Shown piece after piece: positions 22,501 to 33,000 of a DNA stretch of 64,000 nt. The stretch lies in NCBI GenBank assembly GCA_038373885.1, contig JAWZYV010016590.1:620001-684000 (forward strand), read 5' to 3'. The translations under genes were made by a program, and so were the position numbers. Source of the stretch: Cheiracanthium punctorium (lineage: Eukaryota > Arthropoda > Arachnida > Araneae > Cheiracanthiidae). The first letter of the stretch is position 1, and each line of letters begins with the position of its first letter. The notes beneath the pieces are model-generated. The model was not told the origin of the DNA. It did not search any database and saw only the letters and a list, made by a program, of their open reading frames with translations.

Positions 22501-24940
22501 AAATGAAATCCAATGAGAATTCGTAACTTTTTTACAAGGCTCGAAAAATTGCATTCGCAGATTGCTCTTCTTTCCTCCGAATTTTCATTACTATGTAGGG
22601 GAGACTCTGCGGTAATAGGGACACATTTTACATTTTCTGCTAGAAAAAATGTAATTCACATTTTTTTCCAAATCTCTTAATTTAAATAATTTTCTATTAC
22701 TGTATAAAAAAAATCCAAGCCATTGTTCTATTATTAAACGATAAGCATTCTTAATTTGTGAAATGAAATTTTATCTCATTAGACCCGAACTCTGGGATCT
22801 GATGGGGCTTCCAGGGAGTTTAATGGGACATATTAATTAGACAACTCTGTATACTACCAACTTAACATTTGTTACTTAGCTTCAAAATTTACAACTCGGA
22901 CACTGTTCTATATTGTATCCTTGAAGTATCATTGGGAAAATTCACGCAAAATGCTCCTCGCTCAGTGAAATTGATTGCATCTAATGGCATTAAAATAATT
23001 TTAACATTATCTAAGACTCATTTCTCTTTTCTAAATATAAAACATCATGTTATGTCATTTATGTTCCAATACAATAACACAGATTTTTTTCTGTGTGTCT
23101 GGCAAATTAATTTCTTCAACAATAAAAAATATGTAAATTTGTTCCCTAAAAAATTGTTTTAATGCTATATTATTCAGTTTAACGTTAAAATGACATTTTC
23201 CGTCCGCTGATTAGCCATATGAGATGTGATGTCCCTGTGTTCTGCGTCGCTATCTTTTACGTTTTCAAATATTTTTCAAGTTGACTTCGTCGAAAAGTTT
23301 TCTATGCATTTTTTAAAGTTCATTTCCCCCTTTTTTTCGGCGTACCTTTAAGGATTCTGCATTTTGTCTGCTACCTAGCTTTCTACATAAGTCTGTATTA
23401 TAAATTAATAAAAATAACTCAAATTAATCTGTCTTTATAAAACTAAACAATTAAATTTTGAGATCATAAATATCTTGTTCTTTTATTGAATGTGAAGTTT
23501 TAAAATGGTACGAAATTGAAAGTAATAAAAGAATGATTCACATTAAATTACTTGTACAAAATATAAATATATTATTAAAAATAAATATTATACGCAATAA
23601 TTTTTTGAATTTCATATGCTTAATTTTGTGACATGGGCTGAGTTACTTAATGTGCCATATCCCTTAAACAACATTATGCAAATCCACTTGAACCGCATAT
23701 CACATATGACTGCTTTTAGCGTTACTGCATATTAATTATTGACCACTGACCCAAAATAATGGTTTTAAATGAAAAATATTTGCTTGAAGCTTCATAATGA
23801 CAGAAATTATTCGTCGAATGAGTTAAAAAGGCATTAAAACATACATTTACTTAATATGGAAAAAAATGAAAAACTTAATTTGATGCTTTGAAAGCTTTTG
23901 CATCATGTTTTAACAAATTGCTAATGAAAGAAGGCTGGTACAATCATTTATTGATAAAATTATGGACACATAGCTGTATTATTTCGTGAAATAACTCACT
24001 TGTCTCATCAGCCCCATTAGGCGGCAGCAAAAAGTAGACTTTTGCTACTAAATAAAAGGCTACATAGGGTATTTTCTTCGTTAATAAAGCGCTATTTTTA
24101 TACTATTTTCAAATATTCAGTGACTTCTCTTTGACTTTAAACAACTAATTTGATGATTGAAAAAAGCAAGTTTTTTCTTTGTAAGTTTTTTTTTTTTTGT
24201 TTTCCAAGCTTTATCCGCTATCTGATAGATTCCTAGAAGCCTGCCTAATAGGCGCATTTACCAAACATCAAACCCTTGATGTTTGGTAAGCAGACATAGC
24301 TACTTCAAAGCTTCTGCAGAGCTAGCTACTTCAAAGCTTAGCATGGAAAATGCAAGGTATCACACGCCAAATACAAGAATTAGCATGATATTTGACTAAT
24401 ACAGTTTGCGCATATTCTCTGACAGTGAAACTGTCCATTCAGGTTACCCGATTTGCAGAACCATAGCGTTCAGTGAATAGCACTGCAAGATTGCCTATTT
24501 GCATGTCACTGTTATCCTTGGGAACCAATCAGTAATTTGGTCATCATTATATATTTCGTATTCATTAAAAATGTTCTGCATACGAAACACCTAGAAAATA
24601 CAGTAAATACAAGATTTAAAAAATATAATCACTAGAAAATTTATAATGTTACTTGCTATCAGTGTCTGATGCATGAGAAGTGCAATTCTGTATGTGAGAG
24701 AAAACAAGATAATATGAAGATCAAGTAAAAAGAAAAAAATAATTTGATTACGTAATCTTTTTTTTTTGGAGGGGGGGGGGTCATGATGTTAGCAATTTTA
24801 TTTTTAAACTATGGAGAAAATGATACTGTTTTGGCTATTAACATTAAGAAAAAGTATGCTATTTTGGAAACTTTTTATGCTTGTGAAGCTACTAATGCTA
24901 TTACTTTTGAGTTTTGAACTGATTGACACTCTGCATATGT
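22501..24940. other. Intergenic, no gene seen; one perfect hairpin
   Basis: AT-rich. A perfect 14-bp stem (TTACCAAACATCAA) with a 4-nt loop lies at 24258-24289, followed by a duplicated AGCTACTTCAAAGCTT at about 24298-24340. A G run is at about 24768-24780. Confidence 0.5.
24258..24289. repeat. Perfect 14-bp-stem hairpin
   Basis: TTACCAAACATCAA, loop ACCC, TTGATGTTTGGTAA. No associated gene. Confidence 0.7.
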
Positions 24941-24944
24941 TTAA

Positions 24945-25623
24945 CCCTTTAATGCTCCGTGTTCTCGCTGTGGGAACACCCAACTCTGACGTTTTGACTG
25001 TTGCCAGTCACGAAGAATAGATTGGATTTCTATAAAAATAGTTGCGGGTGACATAGCTCCACGAGAATCCTTTACTTTTTAGCACGTCATTCCCCGTAAA
25101 AAAATTGTCACGGTTCTTTTTAACAGCACTGACATCTGCTGAAAAATGGAAGAATGCGAGAACAGCTGGATAGATTGCCCAATGCTGAAAAAAAGGCAGC
25201 CGTTGCCATCGCTCAACTTAACTACAGAAAGATGGCGGACGATCGAAACGTTCATCGAGTGCCACAAATCTAGAGACCCTTTTTTGACGCAGCTGGCTGT
25301 GCGTCTCTAGATCTGTGGCACGCGATGAACGTTTCGATCGTCCGCCATCTTGCTGGTAGTTAAGTCGAGCGATGGCAACGGCTGCCCTTTTTTCAGCATT
25401 GGAAAAGGGTTGCGCCTCACAGGGACAACTAAGCCTAGAACTCCTAAGGGATTGTAAAGAGGGTGTCGAACGCATTTACAAAATATAACATGTGCCGGCA
25501 CAGCCAGCTGTCGTCAGCGGTTACTTAGCGTTTCGATCGTCCGCCATCTTGCTGCTAGTTAAGTCGAGCGATGGCAACGGTTGCCCTTTTTTCAGCATTG
25601 GGAAAGGGTTGCGCCTCAAAGGG
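24945..25623. mobile_element. Second piggyBac-type MITE, TTAA-flanked, with nested repeats
   Basis: TTAA at 24941-24944 and 25624-25627 flank a 679-bp element that begins CCCTTTAATGC and ends ..CGCCTCAAAGGG. It contains a large inverted repeat: arms 25179-25276 and 25304-25402 pair over about 98 bp around a 27-bp loop, with a third, direct copy at 25528-25626. The repeated core reads CGTTTCGATCGTCCGCCATC. A diverged fourth copy lies at 58068-58156. No coding capacity. Confidence 0.7.
25179..25402. repeat. 98-bp inverted repeat
   Basis: Arm 1 contains AGATGGCGGACGATCGAAAC and arm 2 its complement, with a few mismatches near the ends; the arms would form a long stem around the loop at 25277-25303. 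The loop sequence GACGCAGCTGGCTGTGCG reappears inverted at about 25498-25515. Confidence 0.8.
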
Positions 25624-25627
25624 TTAA

Positions 25628-26533
25628 GCGAAACAAATGTGTTGGACAGTGTTTCAAAGAATATGCGTTTGGAATGATTTATCTTTTTCGTTTGAGAACA
25701 TTTTGCCCTTATCAATTTTACGATTACTTACGAGTACGTGTTTTCGTTCGTGGTGGTCGTTTGTTTCTTAGCAATCTCTTTGCATATTCGTAGCTCTCTT
25801 TTGTGCTACCCCTGTTAGTATTCCAGTACACAAAACAGACCTCGATATTTATGAATGTCCACTTATATCAATTTAGTCCTGGGTCGTAAAGCATTTGTCC
25901 TCACGCAACCGACGATTCCAGCTGAAACTAGCCGCTGTCGAAAACAATAAAGAGCTTAATATTAATGTATTCAATAAAAATTCAAGCGTTTGTGATATTT
26001 TTTTACGAAGCGGCACTGCATTAGTGATTCGTCAGGTCGGAGGAAACAGGCTTGGAGCTTTGTATTTCATCATCTTGTTAACAACGGCTGTAAAAAATAA
26101 ATTCTGCAGACGTCAAAACGTATAATTTATTCGTCGAGGAAAGTTGTTATTATCGTACTGAAAAGAATAATAGTCTTATTTGTAATATTTTAGGTAATGC
26201 AAAACTTTTTATTATTTTTGCATGCTCTAAGCATATATTTTAAATAGTATGTCACATTTGATATAAAAAAAATCTTACTTTTATATATTAGTGTACTTTG
26301 CAGCTATTCCGTGCCTTTATATCAATAACCAAAATTGAAGGTTTTCTGAGAAAAAGAGGTATAGCTACATACTACGGCAGTTTAGAGTTAGATGTAACAT
26401 CTTGCAGCAAAAGGAAAATCCCCTCCGTTTGGCACCAGACAAGTGTACGAGTAGCTCCTATCGTTATTTCTTGTGTTACGCAAGAAAGGGAGCTGCCTGT
26501 CCCGTCAGTTTCTTCAGCCTGAATTCTCATAAC
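25628..26533. other. Intergenic, no gene seen
   Basis: No supported gene; open frames of about 75 codons lack recognisable motifs. Confidence 0.5.
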
Positions 26534-26576
26534 ACAGACTGAACGTCTTGTGAACGTCTTTTGGACTAGTTGTGCT
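26534..26576. mobile_element. Truncated end of the fold-back MITE
   Basis: GAACGTCTTTTGGACTAGTT followed by GTGCT matches the right end of the element at 12964-13101, then breaks off exactly where the next TIR element begins. Confidence 0.55.
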
Positions 26577-27483
26577 GTACAGGAATAGCAAGAAATACGC
26601 TGTTCACTTCAGCGGGTCCTAGAATGCGTTCTATTGGTCCAAATGATATAAAATTCGAAAAGCAGGTAACTCAAAACATGTGAGTGAAATTTTTTAAACT
26701 ATAAAATTTACTTCCAAAATCTGCAGTTAGAAGACGCTGTAAAATTTATAAAAACATTCATTTCGTTACACATTGAACAACTGGCACAGGTTAGCAAAAA
26801 ATCAGTTTCCCGCTTTAAAGGATTCTAGAGTTCGATTGGTCCAAATGAGATATTTGAGCTACAGATAATTTGAGCTACAGATTGAGCTACTTCATTCACG
26901 CTATCAGCGGCAACTGACTGCTGACTTGCACGACCAGCGTAGTTGCAATTTATTGACTAGAAGACTGGTTTTCTTTCGTTCTCTCCATGTGTCAAGTTAC
27001 TCCAGAATGTCAAGTTACCCAAGTGTTCCATATTTCTGTAGCATCACATAGGACAAATGGAGACACTAGACTTCTTTGTAACTTCTTCATACTACGGAAT
27101 TTCTTTTACAGCTGCTGCAGAGTCGTCCTAGAACAATTTTACCAATAAATCTTTTCCATGCAACATGGCATCAAGTGCAAAAAAGTAACTAGTGGTCCTA
27201 CAGAATCCACCTTCCTTTTATCCAAAGAGTAATCTTAATTGACATACCCTGTGAAGCATACTTTGTTTCAGATTTTCAAACCATCGAAATTATAAAACTT
27301 GTGTTGTAACTTCAATAACTGATAAAGTTTGATTCTACGTTTCCTTATTTAATGAAATGTCAAGCGCCCTATTTGAATTATCATTAGTTCAAACTCTATC
27401 TCATTTGGACCATTTGCATTTGGACCTCACAGAACGCATTTTAGAGGCTTCTGAAGTGGGCGGATTATTTCTTGTCCTTGTAC
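26577..27483. mobile_element. Unclassified 0.9-kb TIR element
   Basis: The left end GTACAGGAATAGCAAGAAAT and the right end (complement GTACAAGGACAAGAAATAAT) are inverted repeats that continue inward over about 70 bp through CACTTCAG, AATGCGTTCT and TTGGTCCAAATG. A second copy of the GGTCCAAATGA block is internal at about 26839. No transposase. It appears to interrupt the fold-back MITE remnant on its left. Confidence 0.6.
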
Positions 27484-27970
27484 TACTATAACAAAAATTT
27501 AACTAATTCGCTCCCATACTTACAAACAGCATAGATTTCCTTTCTGTGCTTCTTGGAATAAGTTTTAAATGCCAACAATCGTCCTGTAAATGTACTGGTA
27601 TTTAAACTATGAGCCCTGCGAGGCATTCATTTTCATACGAGGTGTCCAGTAAACAACATCCTGATTTCAAAACTGAAAATTTCAAAAACAAGGGCCAAAA
27701 GAAGAATGCAACAAACGGTATGTTTACTATGTAACTTGCAAAAATTTTATACAGGTATTTCGAAATAGTAATTACTATAGCTGCTAACAAACAGTGGTGC
27801 ATACTTTAAGGGTACAGAACCTCATTGACGTAATCTTAATGTTGAAAATTTAAAAAAAAATTACTTTATGTTAAAAAAACTATGACAATGGGATTAGAAC
27901 CCCCCAAAAACTGACTTGCGGACGTCGCTGCTAACAGATGGCGTTTCACGTCAAAATCGATCGGCGATCA
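27484..27970. other. Intergenic, no gene seen
   Basis: No supported gene or repeat. Confidence 0.5.
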
Positions 27971-29268
27971 TCTTCTTCTATATATATAAAAGAGGAAAGT
28001 TTGTTTCTCTGTTCGCTAAAGGCGTCCAGACCATTCGACAGATCTGAACCAAATTTGGCACACTGAGTAAATGGGACAAGAGAAAGCTAATGTCGTAAAA
28101 ATTAAATTAATCGGATTAATAGTTTTTGAGTTATTTTATATTTTGTGCAATTTTCAGCCACTTTTTCCTTCTCGGAAGCGCCCCTGAATGAAGGGGGAAA
28201 ACGCTTATTTCTCTCGGGTTCTTCATTCTCAAGGTCATTCCGGCGCGCTTCAACTATGATTGCGACTAGCTATGTTATGAAGAGCGTTGCCATAGCAATT
28301 AGGTGTAAGCGACAGGCACGAAACGAAATGAAGAGCGCGCGGTATACCTCCCGAGAGCAAGAATAACGATTAGTACGCATGCGCAAGTTGAGCGGAGACT
28401 AAATCTTTTGAGTCCATCCCTGTCCCTGTACGGTTTGCTTTTCTGCTAGGAAGCTTTCCGCCAGAGACAGGCGGCGATAGTTAAGCTTCGGTCTAGCTCG
28501 AACCGTGCAGGTGTGGGGGTGGGGGACTCTGGCGGAATTTCTGATATCATGCAGGATGTAACTTTTATAATGGATTGTGAACCTGAGGGTACATATTTGT
28601 GTATTTAAATTGTAGTTATTTTTTTAGTTCTCTTTTCAAAAAACAGAATAAAACAAATCTTTGAGTTAAATTTCATGTAATGATTGACTTTAGTGAGCTA
28701 TAAAGTTATAAATTCATTAGAATCAGATTACGTTACGAAGGTTATAATAAAATTCCTCGTAGCTTAATGTCTGTGTTAATTGTAGTTGCTAATATTTGCT
28801 ACTCTCCTCATTATTAGATAATTAACAGCAGACATTACAAAAAAATAAAACACTGAAGTGTAACCTCTGTACGCTGGCAAGTCCCCTGTTCCTTTCTTTT
28901 TTTCGTTGCAGCGGGAAGTCCCAGATCCTTTTTTTTTCATTAAAGGGGGAGGATTCATATCCCTTCCCTTTACAATCTCATACCGACGACTGGACTCTAT
29001 TTGTTTTTAGTTGTTGAGTAGGTATTAGCGATAAATGACTGAATACAGACATCTAGAAGGGGAGAGGCCTAGGCATGTCCAATTCCCGGTAACCTCTGTA
29101 CGCTATCAGGTGCCGTATTCAATTATTTTTTCGTTGCAGCGGGAAGTCGGATGTACTTTTTTTATCATTGCAGCAGGAGGATTCACATTCCTTCTCTTTA
29201 CAATCTATATTTACGGTCAATGCGCATTTCTCTTCCATTGCAAGGGCAACGCCGGGACGCCCTGCTAG
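27971..29268 (+). mobile_element. Probable non-autonomous Helitron
   Basis: The 5' end TCTTCTTCTATATATATAAA followed by AGAGGAAAGTTTGTTTCTCTG resembles Helitron 5' ends. The 3' end GGGCAACGCCGGGACGCCCT then GCTAG has a GC-rich hairpin directly before CTAG (CTRR). The host bases are A (27970) and T (29269), matching Helitron insertion between A and T without duplication. Inside, a TAACCTCTGTACGCT... block of about 120 bp is directly repeated at 28861 and 29090. No Rep/helicase protein is encoded, so it would depend on an autonomous partner. Confidence 0.6.
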
Positions 29269-29399
29269 TGATATATAACAATAAACTCATTCTCAGCAAG
29301 CAGTCACGATGCAATATTTTCAAAATGTCCACCTTTAGATATACATAGGTATTGCAAATGAATCAGTGTCAATGAAATGGATTCACATGGTCCACAATG

Positions 29400-29658
29400 C
29401 GACGATTCTTACTCGTTTAAGGACGGAAGTTCTTGAAATTCGCCAGCGTCTAAACGGTGAATTCGATTGTGCGCAAATTGTGTATGTATATAATAGGTCA
29501 CAGTCACACGATCTGGAAAGATTTTTGTGTAGGTACAGCTGATAGTTTGCTCACGAGGTTGCAAAAAATAATTCTTATAGGTTACGGCCTATGGACGTAA
29601 ATCATTTAAATTATCTAGTGTCTAAATGGCGCATTCGCGTAAGTTCAAATTGGGTATG
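29400..29658 (+). repeat. ~170-bp repeat, left part (interrupted by Tc1)
   Basis: About one and a half units of a degenerate repeat marked by TATTATAGGTCACxGTC and GCAAAAAATAATTCTTATA. The landmark TATAATAGGTCACAGTCACA lies near 29490 and the next occurrence resumes at 31072 after the Tc1 insertion; removing the insertion gives a period of about 170 bp. Confidence 0.65.
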
Positions 29659-29660
29659 TA

Positions 29661-31069
29661 CACTGCTGGCCATCGTAAATGCAACACCCTGAAGGAAGCA
29701 TGCAAATAATATGAAATTTACAACATGCATTAGCTGAGGTGAGATATGCAAATGATTAGAATTTCAGCGCAGACGCACATCAAGCGCGCCTGTGGCGCCA
29801 CCTCAAAGCGCTATTTAAGGCTTGGAGATTTCGACGGTTTCAAGTACAGCAATTGTGTTTTTCTTGCTTTTTTTTCAAAAAAACGATAAATTATGCCTCG
29901 TAGGAAACAACGATCATCTTTTGATCAAGTATCCGAGTTTGACAGAGGAAGGATAGTGGCATACCGAGATTGTGGGTTATCTTTCAGGGAAATCGGTCGT
30001 CGTATTGGACGAAACCAAACAACTGTGATGCGGATATGTGATCGTTGGGTGCAGGAGGGTACGACGGACAGACGTGATCGACCGCATCGACCTCAGTGCA
30101 CCACGTCACGTGATGACAGGCAGATTGTACGCATGGCAGTGACGGACCGCTCAGTCACATCACGAACCATATCACAGCAGATTCAGTCTGTAACGCATCA
30201 TCCAGTGTCTGCGCGTACCATTCGGCGTCGTTTACAGCAGAAATGTCTGTCCGCAAGACGTCCGTTGCTTTGTCTACCTCTGACGCGGAACCACAGACGT
30301 CTCCGCCGCCAATGGTGCGATGAAAGAAGGATGTGGACGACAGAATGGAATGAAATTCTCTTTACTGACGAGTCACGCTTCTGTATGCAACACCACGACG
30401 GTCGGATTCGAGTCTGGAGACACCGTGGAGAGAGGATGCTGAACAGCTGCATTATGCACCGTCACACTGGTCCTGCACCGGGTATTATGGTATGGGGCGG
30501 TATCGGATATCTCTCTCGCACTCCTCTAGTACGCATTGCCGGTACTTTAACCAGCCAGCGCTACATCTCCGAGGTGTTGGAGCCAGTTGTCCTTTCTTAC
30601 CTTCAGGGCTTGCCAACAGCCATATTTCAGCAGGATAATGCACGGCCACACGTGGCACGCATTGTCCAAGGGTTCTTCGTCAATCACCAGATTGAATTGC
30701 TTCCCTGGCCGGCGCGCTCTCCGGATCTTTCGCCGATAGAAAACATGTGGTCCATGGTTGCTCAACGACTGACCCAGAGTTCATCCCCAGCTGTCACACC
30801 AGATCAACTTTGGCAACGTGTGGAAGCTGCTTGGTCTGCTGTACCCCAAGAACACATTCAAAGTCTCTTTGAATCAATGCCGAGGCGTGTGGCAGCTGTG
30901 ATCTCCAACAACGGCGGCTACTCTGGGTACTGATTTTGGCAGGAACCACGCTTCATAGAATGCTGTAAATTTAATCATTTGTTACTTGGTCAACATGTTA
31001 TCTACACAATAAATTTTGTTGTGATATCTCTTGTTTTTCTTGGTGTTGCAATTTGGGTGGCCAGCAGTG
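29661..31069 (+). mobile_element. Tc1 transposon, complete with TIRs and TA duplication
   Basis: TA at 29659-29660 and 31070-31071 flank a 1409-bp element with terminal inverted repeats of about 30 bp: CACTGCTGGCCATCGTAAAT on the left and the complement of CACTGCTGGCCACCCAAATT on the right, each continuing into GCAACACC. Flanks rejoin to a sequence closely matching 32365-32400 in a sister repeat, which confirms both boundaries. Confidence 0.93.
29893..30933 (+). CDS. Tc1 transposase, 346 aa, apparently intact
   Basis: DDE-family enzyme that cuts and pastes its own transposon into TA sites in nuclear DNA. Residues about 12-55 form the first helix-turn-helix (GLSFREIGRRIGRNQTTVMR), followed by a basic linker (RDRPHRPQ) in place of the usual GRPR-type motif, then a second helix-turn-helix (SARTIRRRL, about 106-114). 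Catalytic residues are Asp159 (FTDESRF), Asp248 (QQDNARPH) and Glu283 (SPDLSPIENMW); 34 residues separate the last two, giving DD34E. The length matches Tc1 family enzymes (about 340 aa), and there are no internal stops or frameshifts. The ATG at 29893 is the first in frame and lies about 230 bp inside the left TIR. Its completeness suggests recent insertion. Codon use is more GC-rich than the surrounding DNA. Confidence 0.95.
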   Translation: MPRRKQRSSFDQVSEFDRGRIVAYRDCGLSFREIGRRIGRNQTTVMRICDRWVQEGTTDRRDRPHRPQCTTSRDDRQIVRMAVTDRSVTSRTISQQIQSVTHHPVSARTIRRRLQQKCLSARRPLLCLPLTRNHRRLRRQWCDERRMWTTEWNEILFTDESRFCMQHHDGRIRVWRHRGERMLNSCIMHRHTGPAPGIMVWGGIGYLSRTPLVRIAGTLTSQRYISEVLEPVVLSYLQGLPTAIFQQDNARPHVARIVQGFFVNHQIELLPWPARSPDLSPIENMWSMVAQRLTQSSSPAVTPDQLWQRVEAAWSAVPQEHIQSLFESMPRRVAAVISNNGGYSGY

Positions 31070-31071
31070 TA

Positions 31072-31150
31072 TATTATAGGTCACCGTCACACAACATGCA
31101 TATATTTTATTGTGTATAGGACTGTCTTGGAGATTTATGGTGGAAGGCGG
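31072..31150 (+). repeat. ~170-bp repeat, right part after Tc1
   Basis: TATTATAGGTCACCGTCACA resumes the repeat unit interrupted at 29659. Similarity fades after about 31150. Confidence 0.6.
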
Positions 31151-32334
31151 TGATCGTAAGGAGACGATGGTAGGTATGTGGTATGTAAATCGTTGTCACA
31201 TTTGGTATGAACAATCGTGAAGAGCATCGCGTCACTGTATTAAAAATAAAAAAAGTGTCGACATCCATATTGCATATTAAAGATATACGTCAGCGAAATG
31301 TAGCACTGTAAAAAGAAAATTTCAGTTAAAACAACACCACATTCATTTTTCTTGAACGCCAGGAAACTAAATCCGATTTCACGAGAATGCTGGGAATCAT
31401 CACAGATAGCGGTACATCAAAGGAGGTTCACAAAAGAAAAGAAGGAGGTGGTCAACTAATTGTTGTCCCATAATGTTGTTACGGAAAGGCCTCCGTCTTC
31501 CCAGCGCTCGTCGTTTCATTTTTCTTTTTGAGGAGAGCACGCAGAAAACTGGAACACAAAGCACAAACTTTGCGAACAAAAATCATTAAGTCGACTATAA
31601 ATAATTGGCAGGGCTCATCTCCATTTTAGTCATATCTTTTTATTTTTACACTGTCTGAAGATCAACATTTTGAAACTTTACAATACACCCTGAAATAAAA
31701 AGGAAAACTGGGGAAGCATTCTTCTAAAAATTATTATGGCGAGCATGGCATTTCGTGCCTACGTTCCGGTGGCGAAGGTTCCCCACTTAAAAGTGAGGAC
31801 CTCGCCACTCAAGTACCAACTCCGCAACTGCTAAAAATTGACCGTTAGACTATTGCTATAGAAAAATGGAGCTCGATTTTTCTGGAACAATTTTAGCAGG
31901 TGTTTTTCGAGCTATATGCTTCTTCAGGGCAAAACCGCAAGAGAGACACATCTGTTTCAGCGGAGCAGAGAAATAATATGCGAGCGAAGGGATGTTATGA
32001 TTATTCTTTTAGCCGGCGTCAACTGTTATTTTATTTCAAAGCAGCTGATAAGAGGGAAATGCTTTAGAAGTACGTTAATGCGCTGTAATTGAGAAGGCCA
32101 AGAGGAAAATTGAAAACTTTAAAATATAGTTATTATTAAAAACTTTTAAATTAAATTTAGAATAGATTATTAGTTTAAATTTAGACAACATTAATTAGGA
32201 TTTGTATTCAGTAATAATTTTTCATTAAAGAATATGCACGTTGTGTCAACGTGACAAGGACATTTTTTTTTAATAGAACAACAAATGAGCTTTCTTCTAC
32301 ATCATGATCCATGGACAGAAATTCCAAAGAGTAC
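31151..32334. other. Intergenic, no gene seen
   Basis: No supported gene. The sequence separates two groups of the ~170-bp repeat. Confidence 0.5.
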
Positions 32335-32700
32335 GCTAGTTATATGTATGGTGAATTCGCTTGAATTCAAATTGGGTATTTATATTATAGGTGACAGTCT
32401 CATGACCTGCATAGATTTTGGTGTGTGTAGAGCTAACAGTTTATTCACAGGGATGCAAAAAACAATTCTTATATATTAAACCCTAAAGACGAAAATCTTT
32501 TAAGTAAGCTAGTGTCTAAATGATACATTCGATTGAGCTGAAAATAGGTACGCATATTATAGGTCACTGTCTTACATACTGCATAAAGTTTAGTGATTGT
32601 ACGGTTTACAGTTTTGTATAGAAGTACAAAAAAAAGTTTCTTATACACTGTGGCCTATTCAGAGCTACAAATTATTATAAGTGCACTTGCGCCTTAACAC
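32335..32700 (+). repeat. ~173-bp repeat, two degenerate tandem units
   Basis: TATTATAGGTGACAGTCTCA at about 32384 and TATTATAGGTCACTGTCTTA at about 32557 are 173 bp apart, with GCTAGTGTCTAAATG and CAAAAAACAATTCTTATA landmarks between. The segment 32365-32400 is the uninterrupted counterpart of the Tc1 insertion site. Confidence 0.7.
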
Positions 32701-32810
32701 TAGATGCGATTCAGTTCAATGAAATTTATTTAAACGCTTGGTAAATATCAAGTATTCGGAAAGTCGAGTGGAATCACACCAGATTTTTTAATACAGAACA
32801 GATATGTTAT

Positions 32811-33000
32811 TTACTTTATGTGGGAAATGGTAATTTATAGTTAGGAAGTAGTTTAAAACAGTTTGAGGGTGTTTATAAGTGTTTAAAATAACTGTTCATG
32901 TGTTTTAAAAGCTCTATAAATACCCTATTTCACAACGCGAAATTTTCACTCACTCAAGAGGTCTTGGAATACAACTCTCGTTTTAAGTCATGACTTCACT
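32811..33000 (+). repeat. Dispersed ~190-bp repeat, copy 1
   Basis: Matches 49464-49650 in the same orientation: AGTTTAAAACAGTTTGAGGG, TTTATAAGTGTTTAAAATAA, CTATTTCACAACGCGAAATTTT and AAGAGGTCTTGGAATAC have close counterparts. Class unknown; could be part of a solo LTR. Confidence 0.55.
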
